Of a DNA stretch of 64,000 nt, positions 42,538 to 50,123 are shown piece by piece; positions within the stretch are counted from its first letter, which is position 1, and each line of letters opens with the position of its first letter. The notes below the pieces were generated by a model. The model ran no database searches, was not told where the DNA came from, and saw nothing but the letters and a program-made list of their open reading frames with translations. The DNA is from UBA7683 sp964643895 (GTDB taxonomy: Bacteria; Patescibacteriota; Saccharimonadia; Saccharimonadales; UBA7683): NCBI GenBank assembly GCA_964643895.1, contig CAZXUE010000003.1, forward strand, positions 7,706 to 71,705, written 5' to 3'. A program made the position numbers and the translations under genes.

Positions 42538-43589
42538 TGCAGTACCTCAGACGGCGTTGGAAGCTGCTCCTTAATATTGTAACGTTCGGGCTACTGGGCT
42601 TAGCGGTTTTTTTAGTACGCCACGATATCGCTAAGGCATTTACTGATCTGGGGCGCATTAATGCGATTGCACTGCTTCTCATGATTCCGCTGCAGGTGCA
42701 AAACTATGCCGCATACGCACACTTGTATCACGAGTTTTTAAAGATCTTGGGTAGTAAACAGCCGATGAAGTTGATGTATAAAGTAACGCTGGAGCTTAAT
42801 TTTGTGAACCACGTATTCCCAAGCGGCGGGGTTTCGGGCTTTAGTTATTTTGCAGCTCGATTAAAGTCGGCCGGTGTGAGTACCGCGCAGTCAACACTTA
42901 CTCAGACCATGCGGTTTGTTTTAACATTTGCGAGCTATGTTTTTTTGTTGTTCGTTGGGCTATTTTTGCTTGCTCTTGGCGGCAGTGCGAGCAATATGAC
43001 GATTTTAATCACCTGTAGTCTGAGTTTTCTTACGGTCTTTATTATTCTTGTTGGCGGATATATCGTGAGCCGTAAAAGCAGAATTAAAGCTTTCACAAAA
43101 GCGCTTACAAAGGTAGCTAACAGGGCAATCCATATTATTAGACCCAAGCATCCTGAAACAATCAACTTGCGGCGGGTTTATATTATTGTTAAGGAGATGA
43201 ACGAGATCTACACTATGCTGCGAGTGAAGTTGCCGCAGTTGAAAACGCCGTTCTTTTATTCGGCACTAGCGAATATAACCGAACTAGCTACTATTTACGT
43301 TGTGTATATCGCCTATGGCCAATTTGTGAACCCCGGAGCGATTATTATTGCCTATGCGCTGGCTAATTTTGCGGGCTTGGTTGCAGTATTGCCTGGCGGC
43401 ATTGGTATATATGAGGGCTTGATGGCGGCTGTGTTAGTTTCAGCAGGTGTACCAGCTGGTCTTGCTATTTCGGTAACGGTTATGTACAGAGTGTTGAACC
43501 TGATACTTAGCTTGCCAGTGGGGTACTACTTTTACCACAAGGCGCTGCCGAGTCTGGGCAAAACGCCGGACGAGCTCAAGCATGCATGA
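42537..43589 (+). CDS. UPF0104 / MprF-N-like membrane protein
   Basis: A 350-residue protein with about eight membrane helices. The pattern NFVNHVFPSGGVSGFSYFAARLKS and a late LPGGIGIYEGLMAAVL matches the lysylphosphatidylglycerol synthase flippase-type domain (AglD2/UPF0104). There is no cytoplasmic aminoacyl-transferase domain, so it is a stand-alone flippase-like protein. It overlaps both neighbours, and xseA begins within its last codons. Confidence 0.85.
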   Translation: MQYLRRRWKLLLNIVTFGLLGLAVFLVRHDIAKAFTDLGRINAIALLLMIPLQVQNYAAYAHLYHEFLKILGSKQPMKLMYKVTLELNFVNHVFPSGGVSGFSYFAARLKSAGVSTAQSTLTQTMRFVLTFASYVFLLFVGLFLLALGGSASNMTILITCSLSFLTVFIILVGGYIVSRKSRIKAFTKALTKVANRAIHIIRPKHPETINLRRVYIIVKEMNEIYTMLRVKLPQLKTPFFYSALANITELATIYVVYIAYGQFVNPGAIIIAYALANFAGLVAVLPGGIGIYEGLMAAVLVSAGVPAGLAISVTVMYRVLNLILSLPVGYYFYHKALPSLGKTPDELKHA

Positions 43590-44697
43590 CGTAACACTTG
43601 GTGTAAGCGATGCAGTCGACTTAATTAATCAGACGCTTGATGAGGCGTATCCGTTTATTCTCGTTGAAGGTGAGGTGGCAAGCTTTAAGGTGAATCAGGG
43701 TAAGTTTGTTTTTTTTGATGTGAAGGATGAGGGGGCGAGCCTCGGCTGTTTTATGATGGCATTTGCACTGAAGTTTCCGCTGCAAGATGGCATGAAGGTG
43801 CGGATTTTGGCGCAGCCAAAACTTACTCAGTGGGGTAAGTTTAGCCTGACGGTTCGAGAGGTTATGCCAGTGGGCGAGGGGAGTTTAAAAAAATCGTTTG
43901 AGCTTTTGAAGGCAAAGCTGGTGGCTGAAGGGCTTTTTGATGAGGGACGCAAGCGGCTCTTGCCAAAAATTCCAAGACGTATTGGCGTGGTCAGCTCTTC
44001 TCAGGCTGCCGGTTATGCTGATTTCATTAAGATTTTAGATAATCGGTGGGGGGATCTCCGGATCGTTTTGGCGGATTGCACGGTACAAGGTGTTGAAGCT
44101 CCGGCTCAGCTTATCGGTGCATTGAAACATTTAAATGAGCTGGCGGAGCCGCTCGATGTGATCGCGGTAATTCGCGGCGGCGGCAGTGCTGATGATTTGG
44201 CAGCGTTTAATCATGAAGATGTGGTGCGTGCTGTAGCTGGCAGCAGAACACCAATAATAAGCGGAGTAGGTCATGAGGTTGATATCACGCTGGCTGATCT
44301 TGCGGCAGATCTGCGAGCTGCGACACCGAGCAATGCCGCTGAGTTTTTAGTGCCAAATAAACGTGAAGTTTTAGCTCAAGCTGAGCGGCTTGCCGCGATG
44401 GCTTATAACGGTGTAACGGCCGCGGTTCGGGTGTTTGCCGAAGATCGGGAAGCGGCGCAAGCTAGTGTTGAAAAATCGTTTCAAAATTTTCTCTCGCAGA
44501 TTGAAACTCGTTTTTCACTGATGAACCAAATGCTCGTGCAGCTAAACCCAGAAGTTGTGCTGAAAAGGGGGTATAGCTTGGTCAAAAAAGGCGAGAAGAT
44601 TATTAGCTCAGCCTCGGCTGTTATACTAGATGATAAACTAAACATTCAATTGAAAGATGGTGTTATTGGAGCAAGGGTAACAGATGTCAGAAAGTAA
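43582..44697 (+). CDS. xseA: Exodeoxyribonuclease VII large subunit
   Basis: Single-strand exonuclease subunit, 371 residues, shorter than the E. coli form (about 456), with the loss in the C-terminal coiled coil. N-terminal OB domain (about 5-100), catalytic domain with RIGVVSSSQAAGYADF, VIRGGGSADDLAAFN and SGVGHEVDITLADLAADLRAATPSNAAEF. It overlaps xseB by 14 nt, the usual arrangement. Confidence 0.94.
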   Translation: MHDVTLGVSDAVDLINQTLDEAYPFILVEGEVASFKVNQGKFVFFDVKDEGASLGCFMMAFALKFPLQDGMKVRILAQPKLTQWGKFSLTVREVMPVGEGSLKKSFELLKAKLVAEGLFDEGRKRLLPKIPRRIGVVSSSQAAGYADFIKILDNRWGDLRIVLADCTVQGVEAPAQLIGALKHLNELAEPLDVIAVIRGGGSADDLAAFNHEDVVRAVAGSRTPIISGVGHEVDITLADLAADLRAATPSNAAEFLVPNKREVLAQAERLAAMAYNGVTAAVRVFAEDREAAQASVEKSFQNFLSQIETRFSLMNQMLVQLNPEVVLKRGYSLVKKGEKIISSASAVILDDKLNIQLKDGVIGARVTDVRK

Positions 44698-44887
44698 AAA
44701 AACTACGATTGCCCAGAAGATGGAGCAGCTTGAGGCCTTGCTAGCTTGGTTTGAGTCTGAAGAAATTACGGTGGAAGAATCGCTTGAAAAGTACGAGCAG
44801 GCCTTGAAGCTTTCGCAGGGACTAGAAGCTCAGCTGAAAGATGCCAAAAATCAGGTAGAAATCATAAAACAAAAGTTTACCCCATGA
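44684..44887 (+). CDS. xseB: Exodeoxyribonuclease VII small subunit
   Basis: A 67-residue helical-hairpin subunit: MEQLEALLAWFESEEITVEESLEKYEQALKLSQ... is the family pattern. It binds the coiled coil of XseA. It ends at the edge of a large palindromic region with no credible gene (44888-45392). Confidence 0.92.
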   Translation: MSESKKTTIAQKMEQLEALLAWFESEEITVEESLEKYEQALKLSQGLEAQLKDAKNQVEIIKQKFTP

Positions 44888-45016
44888 TAAATTATTTCAA
44901 GCGAAGCTTGGCAATTTCCACCCACCCATTTAAAAATCAAAACTCTCCTGTGCCGCCGCAGCCCCTCCAGCCATCGATCCAACCGAGTGGAGAGCGGTTA
45001 GTAGCTCCCGGCGCTG

Positions 45017-45296
45017 TGAGGATGTCTGAGCGAACAAGGAGAGCGAGTTCCGCAGCAGCCCGAGAGTTACTGACTGCTCGTAACATCGTCTTGGTGAGTT
45101 CTGGTTGGCAGTTTTGCTCCACTTTTGCTGCCAAAAGTGGTAAAGAAGAACGTAAGGTATTTTTCTCTTCGCTTTTGACAGCAAAAGCAAAACAAAACTG
45201 CCGCCTAGGTTCAAAAAGCACGATGGTCGCCAAACCTTGTCATACTCTGGATCCTGCGGAACTCGGCCTGATTACATCAGGCCTCAGACATCCTCA
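45017..45296. repeat. Nested inverted-repeat element of about 280 bp
   Basis: Paired arms share one centre near 45155. TGAGGATGTCTGAG (45017-45030) pairs with 45283-45296, CGAGTTCCGCAG (45044-45055) with 45254-45265, and GGCAGTTTTG (45107-45116) with 45193-45202. Near the centre two smaller palindromes (CCACTTTTG/CAAAAGTGG and GCTTTTG/CAAAAGC) mirror each other, and GGCCTGA/TCAGGCC sits in the right arm. The whole would form a long cruciform or hairpin RNA. The spanning 170-codon ORF has poor protein character and I do not call it a gene. Confidence 0.8.
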
Positions 45297-45392
45297 GCTC
45301 GCAGGGTACAACAAGGCTTGGCTCTCTCGGTTTTTGAGTAGGCGGGGGGAAGTTGTCTTGCTAAGCAAGTATTTTATATTGGGTGCAGCGAG

Positions 45393-45875
45393 ATGATCTG
45401 GGGGGTGCTGTGTCTGCTGGTGCTTCCGTTCGCTTTCGTACTACTTTATGGGGCGCCGTATTTGCCGACGCGGCGCGAGCAGGCTGAGCAGGCGCTTGAT
45501 ATGCTGGGTCTTACAGAGGGTGGAGTGTTTGTTGATTTGGGCTGCGGTGATGGCGCCCTTTTGATTGCTGCGGCGCGGCGTGGTCTTCGCTGCTATGGCT
45601 ATGAGCTAAACCCGTTTGTATGGGCAGTTGCCGTCTGGCGCACCAGAAAGTTTCGAGATTTAGTTACGGTGCGCTGTAAAAACTTCTGGAAGATTACTCT
45701 GCCGCCAGAAACCAAAGGCGTGTTCGTCTTTTTGCTGGATAAATACATGCCAAAACTCGATACAAAACTTTCAAAAGAACTAAAAAAGGGTAGTCAACTG
45801 GTCAGTTATACTTTTCAAATTCCTAGCAAGAAGCCAAAAGCCGTTCAGGGTGCCCTGTACCTCTATAAGTATTGA
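45393..45875 (+). CDS. Membrane-anchored SAM-dependent methyltransferase-like protein
   Basis: A 160-residue protein with an N-terminal hydrophobic segment (about 1-22, MIWGVLCLLVLPFAFVLLYG) and a Rossmann methyltransferase domain. SAM motif I is FVDLGCGDGALLIAAARRG (near 48), followed by CYGYELNPFVWAVA. The C-terminal half is shortened. The membrane anchor suggests a lipid or membrane-linked substrate, not defined here. Confidence 0.8.
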   Translation: MIWGVLCLLVLPFAFVLLYGAPYLPTRREQAEQALDMLGLTEGGVFVDLGCGDGALLIAAARRGLRCYGYELNPFVWAVAVWRTRKFRDLVTVRCKNFWKITLPPETKGVFVFLLDKYMPKLDTKLSKELKKGSQLVSYTFQIPSKKPKAVQGALYLYKY

Positions 45876-45908
45876 CTTTTATATACTACTTATGCTATAA
45901 TATAACGT

Positions 45909-46328
45909 ATGGATGGTAAAAACCCAAACTACGAAATAATCGATCATAGGGATCGTCCAGAACCAAGCCCAGAAAGTATCATCGAGCAGCTAGATTCGGA
46001 AATTGAGCATGGTACGATCGCTATTGTATATGATAGTACGAAAGATGGCGCATTGCTTTCTAGCAGGGAGAGCGATGTTGAAATTGAAGGTGTAGAAAAA
46101 ACGGCACGTATTATCGAGCTTAAGATTGCTGAGGCATTTTATGACCGATCTACCGAGTTTAGTGATGTGGCGGATGAGGATACTCGTGTAAGAACTGCGA
46201 GCTGCGTGCTTGATGATGGGCGTATTATCTCTGTGTATAGATATTACGGGCCAGATGGCTTCACTGATGATCCTGTAAGTGTATTGGTTGAGGTCTCTTC
46301 TATACCAGAAGTTGCACCTGCAGCTTGA
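45909..46328 (+). CDS. Hypothetical acidic protein, 139 aa
   Basis: Small soluble protein, no recognised motif. Promoter TTGACT (45872-45877), 18 nt, TATAAT (45896-45901), with the ATG 7 nt later and no Shine-Dalgarno, a clear leaderless-type start. It resembles other acidic orphans in style, with alternating beta-strand-like segments. Confidence 0.68.
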   Translation: MDGKNPNYEIIDHRDRPEPSPESIIEQLDSEIEHGTIAIVYDSTKDGALLSSRESDVEIEGVEKTARIIELKIAEAFYDRSTEFSDVADEDTRVRTASCVLDDGRIISVYRYYGPDGFTDDPVSVLVEVSSIPEVAPAA

Positions 46329-46360
46329 TACTCTGAGCAATTTTCGGTACCATTAAACAT

Positions 46361-47002
46361 ATGCGTAAACTTAATCAAACTGGGATACTCAATCCGCTTC
46401 TGATCCCTTTGATCATTGCGGGTATTGTGCTCATTGTCGCCTCTGTCATGGCGGTGGTATATTATGGTAAATTTGTTGATCAGCGAGATGGTAATCAACC
46501 TCGTATCGAAGCTGCCGTTAAAGAGGCCGAAGATACACAGCGGAAAGATCTTGAAAAGGATTTTGCCGATCGCGAGAAGCTCCCTACAAGAAGTTATACA
46601 TCGCCAACCGAGTTGGGTAGTGTTCAATTGACCTTCCCGAAAACATGGAGTAGCTATGTTGATATCAATGGTAATGCTGGCATTGATTACTACGGACATC
46701 CAAACTATGTACCATCTAAAAACGTGAACTACGCACTGCGCATGAGTGTTGTCACGAAGGCGTTTGCGGATGAGATGAGAACTTATGAATCTCAGTTGAA
46801 AAAGGGTGATTTGAAGGCGAGTTCCGTGCAAGTTTCAGGCGTGAAGGGTTCACGGTTGGATGGTTTTCTGAAGAAAGATCAAGAAGGAAGCTTGGTGATT
46901 TTCCCGCTGAGGGATAAAACCTTGAAGGTGTGGACTGAAAACGTCGAGTTCCGAGGCGATTTTGATAAGATCGTTCTCCCTGGTTTGAGCTTTGTCCCAT
47001 AG
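46361..47002 (+). CDS. Hypothetical membrane-anchored extracytoplasmic protein, 213 aa
   Basis: One hydrophobic helix (about 10-38, LLIPLIIAGIVLIVASVMAVVYYG) and then a soluble domain with SVQLTFPKTWSSYVDIN, a pattern resembling PsbP-like or lipoprotein folds. It probably faces outward. A possible -10 TACCAT lies 7 nt before the ATG. Function unknown. Confidence 0.7.
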   Translation: MRKLNQTGILNPLLIPLIIAGIVLIVASVMAVVYYGKFVDQRDGNQPRIEAAVKEAEDTQRKDLEKDFADREKLPTRSYTSPTELGSVQLTFPKTWSSYVDINGNAGIDYYGHPNYVPSKNVNYALRMSVVTKAFADEMRTYESQLKKGDLKASSVQVSGVKGSRLDGFLKKDQEGSLVIFPLRDKTLKVWTENVEFRGDFDKIVLPGLSFVP

Positions 47003-47063
47003 TAGATAACAGATAATAGCAAATAGATCTTAGCTCTTAAGGTGTGCCACAAGCTCATATATG

Positions 47064-47092
47064 CCGTCATCTTGAGCCTGTCGAAAGATCTA
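47064..47092. repeat. Short copy of the dispersed GTCATC-TGAGC repeat
   Basis: GTCATCTTGAGCCTGTCGA followed by AAGATCT: the ends of the repeat at 40039 joined without its middle part. It lies before the histidine kinase promoter. Confidence 0.65.
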
Positions 47093-47205
47093 TTTTCAGT
47101 CAATTTCTAAAATTCAAGAACTATAAACTACGAACTAATAAACACAAGCACTCGATTTTTGGTACTAGCTCCAGCTATAATAAGGCTACAAAAGTAAGGA
47201 GGGAA

Positions 47206-47943
47206 GTGAGCCAATTGCGAGACGAGGCTGACGGGGGCTTAGAGGCTGTAAACCAACAGCTTATTGCCAGTGTGGCGCACGAGTTAAAATCACCCCTAAC
47301 ACTTATTAGCGGTCTCAGCGCACAGCTGCAAGATTCAGCCATTGATCCACGACAATATCAACAGTATCTAGAGCGTATTCAATTTTCATCAGATCGGCTG
47401 CTTGGATTAATTGATGGCATTTTACGAGGATATGAGCTTGATCAACACATGCTTGAACTTCATCTTGAACCACTCTGCCCGCAGCTTATTCTAGAGGAGG
47501 TCGCGCACGAACTTGAGCCGCATGCGCGCAAACAGGCGCAACTTATTCAAGTAAAAAGTGGGCGCCAAAAACAGATGGTGCTTGCTGATAAAAGCTGTTT
47601 GCACGCGGTAGTGTTTAATCTGCTCGATAACGCTATTAAATACTCTGAAGCAGAATGTACGATCGAGCTTGAAAGCCGGCTCAGGCGCGGCAGGGCACAG
47701 GTGGCCGTGAAAGATTACGGGCAGGGCATGAAGCGGGCAGATCTCAAGCGGCTTTTCTCTCAATTTGGCCGTATGCAGCGTCCAGTCCCGCAATGGGCAA
47801 CCAGCACCGGCCTGGGGCTGTATATTGCTAAGCAACTGACCGAGGCAATGAATGGAAGCTTAGAGCTTGCCAGAAGAAAAGATGGTTCAAGCTTTCTGGT
47901 TAACCTCCAGCTTTCGCATCAACTGAGTTTATTTGAGCTATGA
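47206..47943 (+). CDS. Soluble histidine kinase lacking a sensor domain
   Basis: About 245 residues from GTG 47206. TATAAT (47175-47180) and AAGGAGGG just upstream support this start. A longer frame open to 47044 would translate the repeat and is rejected. H-box LIASVAHELKSPLTLISG (phosphorylated His), N-box VVFNLLDNAIKYS, G-boxes DYGQGM and STGLGLYIAKQLTE are intact. It has no membrane helix or PAS domain, so it senses through a partner or is an auxiliary kinase. It overlaps the next response regulator (ATGA). Confidence 0.85.
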   Translation: MSQLRDEADGGLEAVNQQLIASVAHELKSPLTLISGLSAQLQDSAIDPRQYQQYLERIQFSSDRLLGLIDGILRGYELDQHMLELHLEPLCPQLILEEVAHELEPHARKQAQLIQVKSGRQKQMVLADKSCLHAVVFNLLDNAIKYSEAECTIELESRLRRGRAQVAVKDYGQGMKRADLKRLFSQFGRMQRPVPQWATSTGLGLYIAKQLTEAMNGSLELARRKDGSSFLVNLQLSHQLSLFEL

Positions 47944-48341
47944 CATATACAATCTTGCTCGTTGAGGACGATGTGTGGTTAGCTGAGCTTTACCGCGATA
48001 TTCTCCAAACCATCGATGGGTGCAAAGTGCTACATGCACCAAATGCTGAGGCCGCGCTTGCGCACATAGATACTCATTCTCGACCTGATCTTATTATTCT
48101 TGATATGTTTTTACCTCAGCATAATGGTATTGAGCTACTTCATGAATTGGCTTCATATGATGACAGCGGCAAGGTACCGGTCGTTATTTTAAGCAGTGTC
48201 CCGTCTCGTGATTTTGGCATGAGTGACGAGCGCTGGCGGCAATATGGTGTTCAGCGCTATTTAGATAAATCAAAGACAAAGCCGCAAGATCTGGTGGTTG
48301 CAGTTAAAAAGCAGCTCGCCTATGCAGGAGACCGCATATGA
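47940..48341 (+). CDS. Single-domain response regulator
   Basis: A 133-residue receiver with LLVEDDVWLAELYRD, phospho-acceptor Asp in LIILDMFLPQHNG (near 57), and YLDKSKT lysine near the end. It has no DNA-binding domain. It overlaps the kinase gene at its start and recO at its end, so the three genes are one translationally coupled unit. It is the likely target of the adjacent kinase. Confidence 0.9.
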   Translation: MTYTILLVEDDVWLAELYRDILQTIDGCKVLHAPNAEAALAHIDTHSRPDLIILDMFLPQHNGIELLHELASYDDSGKVPVVILSSVPSRDFGMSDERWRQYGVQRYLDKSKTKPQDLVVAVKKQLAYAGDRI

Positions 48342-49012
48342 GACAGCAGACTTCGCCGGCCATTGTGCTCAGACGCACCAATTACGGGGAGGCAGACCGA
48401 ATTGTTACTTTTCTGACGCCAATCGGCAAGGTAAAGGCCATGGTTAAGGGTGTACGACGCTCTAAAAGTAAACTTGCCGGAGGCATTGAGCTTTTTTCAG
48501 AAAGTACCATTACGTTTTTGCAGACCCAGGGTGATCTTCAGCGGATCATCAGCACGCGCCTTGAAACTCATTGGGATGGTATTGTGGGAGATTTGCAGCG
48601 GATGATGTTTGGCTACGAAGCGATGAAGCTGATGGACACCATTGTTGAAGCTGAGGCCGAGCGAGATTACTACGAACTACTGCGGGATACCCTTGCTATT
48701 TTAGGAGAGGTCGAAGTCTCGCTCTCAGGTATAAAAACGTGGTTTTACCTCCGCCTTTTGAAGCTGCAGGGAAGAGAACCAAACTTATATACCGATCAAG
48801 GAGGCGCGAAGCTGGTAGATGATGAACTGTACGGGTTTTCGGCAGAAGAGATGTGTTTTTACTCGAGCCCCAACGGTACATTTCGTACAGAGCACATCAA
48901 ATTACTGCGCCTGCTCGCCTCGCACAAATCTCAAGTACTGCGCCAAGTGAAAGATTTAAGTGCAACCGCAAAACCACTCGAAATCCTCCTTGAGCAAATT
49001 GCCAAATTATAG
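48338..49012 (+). CDS. recO: DNA repair protein RecO
   Basis: A 224-residue recombination mediator that loads RecA on SSB-coated DNA. N-terminal OB fold (about 1-80, AIVLRRTNYGEADRIVTFLTPIGKVKAMVKGVRRSKSK) and helical C-terminal domain (about 80-224). The cysteine zinc site of some RecO proteins is not obvious. Its ATG overlaps the response-regulator stop. Confidence 0.9.
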   Translation: MRQQTSPAIVLRRTNYGEADRIVTFLTPIGKVKAMVKGVRRSKSKLAGGIELFSESTITFLQTQGDLQRIISTRLETHWDGIVGDLQRMMFGYEAMKLMDTIVEAEAERDYYELLRDTLAILGEVEVSLSGIKTWFYLRLLKLQGREPNLYTDQGGAKLVDDELYGFSAEEMCFYSSPNGTFRTEHIKLLRLLASHKSQVLRQVKDLSATAKPLEILLEQIAKL

Positions 49013-49098
49013 CGAAAGGGCATAAAGCATTGACATTTACGCTTATGTTTGCTATAATAAAAATATAGTCGTAAGATGAAATAAACAAGGAACAAAAA

Positions 49099-49305
49099 AT
49101 GCCAACACCATTAGAACGAGCAAATGGCGATGCCGAGGTAAGATTGCGTGATCTGCGACAAGAACAGGCTTTAGCGGCCATGGCAGTTAGGGACGCGCTA
49201 GGGAAGGCCGCAGAGAGTAATCCGGTCTTGGATCGTAATTTGTCTCAAAGAATTCATCACGAAACAGCCGAAGCACCTGTAGTACCAGTGGTTGAAGGGG
49301 AGTAG
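49099..49305 (+). CDS. Small hypothetical protein, 68 aa
   Basis: Promoter TTGACA (49031-49036) and TATAAT (near 49052), then AAGGAAC before the ATG. The peptide is helical with Arg/Glu/Ala and a Pro/Val-rich end. There is no known motif. Good promoter and ribosome site support it being real. Confidence 0.55.
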   Translation: MPTPLERANGDAEVRLRDLRQEQALAAMAVRDALGKAAESNPVLDRNLSQRIHHETAEAPVVPVVEGE

Positions 49306-49318
49306 ACCCTATACATTT

Positions 49319-49939
49319 ATGACAACTATAAGTTCAGGCTCGGAATCTATGGCCGTAGTAAAAGAGCGGTCATCAAGCCCTTTCGTGGCTGACCTTTTTA
49401 GGTCAGACGAGCTTCGTGCCTTAGTAGATAGGGCTAAGATTAACGAAGCTGCTGTCATTTGGGATGTTGGCATGCCAATGATTGATGACAGACCGGTTCT
49501 TGACGATAGTCTTATCAGGTCTGGAGTTACACGAAAAGAGCGGGTTGAAATGACTGCTTCTTATGACCAGGTGCAAGGATCGTTAATGATTGAGCTGAGC
49601 AATCGCCATCTTTCGCGTGACGATACAAAGCGGTCTTCTTTTGGCGTACCAATTATTAGTGATGCACAAGTCGGAAGTATATTTCGGAGTGGGCCAGTAG
49701 ATCTGTTTGAGGGATTAAGATTGGCAATTAGCAGAACTGGTCATGTACGAATGGATGGCATCTCGGAAGGCGAGATTGATCAGAGCCTCTTTGCGGCAGA
49801 CTACCCTGTAGACCCTGACTATGATAGGACTATTAATTTTGCTTTGCGCATGCTTAGGGTGCCAATGATCGATAACGTTTATCGAGCACCTATAGATACC
49901 ATTGTCCAGATACCAGCTAGCAGTGGCACTGTGACATAA
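49319..49939 (+). CDS. Hypothetical acidic protein, 206 aa
   Basis: Soluble protein without recognised motif. I place the start at ATG 49319 rather than an upstream TTG at 49292. Short hydrophobic strands alternate with charged turns (DRPVLDDSL). The -35 of the glyS attenuator overlaps its 3' end. It is one of several orphans preceding conserved genes here. Confidence 0.65.
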   Translation: MTTISSGSESMAVVKERSSSPFVADLFRSDELRALVDRAKINEAAVIWDVGMPMIDDRPVLDDSLIRSGVTRKERVEMTASYDQVQGSLMIELSNRHLSRDDTKRSSFGVPIISDAQVGSIFRSGPVDLFEGLRLAISRTGHVRMDGISEGEIDQSLFAADYPVDPDYDRTINFALRMLRVPMIDNVYRAPIDTIVQIPASSGTVT

Positions 49940-49969
49940 GTAAGGAATTAAGGTATAATCTTGCTGAGT

Positions 49970-50056
49970 ATGATAACTGTTACTAAATCAGCATTGTTTT
50001 CTGTTGAGGCGCGTATTGCCTTCTTTGCTGGTCGTGGTTTTGGTGGCGCTGCTTAG
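49970..50056 (+). CDS. Putative glycine-rich leader peptide (28 aa)
   Basis: Starts MITVTKSALFS and ends AGRGFGGAA. The Gly codons are GGT, GGT, GGT, GGC. The ATG is 10 nt after the -10. The stop codon TAG lies in the terminator loop. Its position directly before glyS argues for a regulatory rather than protein role. Confidence 0.6.
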   Translation: MITVTKSALFSVEARIAFFAGRGFGGAA

Positions 50057-50071
50057 CAGCGCTTTTTCTTT
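50046..50071 (+). terminator. Intrinsic terminator within the glyS leader
   Basis: Seven-base-pair G/C stem with TTA loop and a T-rich tail, 52 nt before the glyS ATG. Confidence 0.85.
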
Positions 50072-50123
50072 AACACTATTTTTGACTTTTCTAAAACAAC
50101 CTAACAAATAAGGGTAACTAATT

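Larger units (their letters stand above)
49931..50071 (+). promoter_or_regulatory. Putative glycine leader-peptide attenuator before glyS
   Basis: Promoter GTGACA (49931-49936), 17 nt, TATAAT (49954-49959), then a 28-codon ORF (49970-50056). A canonical terminator GCGCTGC-TTA-GCAGCGC (50046-50062) with TTTTTCTTT follows and contains the ORF stop in its loop. Four of the last eight sense codons are Gly (50030-50047), and the last Gly codon enters the left arm. A ribosome stalled for lack of Gly-tRNA would cover the left arm and block the terminator, permitting glyS transcription. No separate antiterminator helix is needed or seen. Confidence 0.7.

Noticed and set aside
44884..45396. 170-codon ORF between xseB and the methyltransferase gene
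   Set aside because: It runs through the large palindrome, has odd composition (many Ser/Arg/Ala, few acidic residues, no fold-like pattern) and no Shine-Dalgarno or promoter; I treat it as non-coding.
47044..47205. N-terminal extension of the histidine kinase
   Set aside because: It would translate a dispersed repeat and the promoter; GTG 47206 has TATAAT and AAGGAGGG correctly placed.
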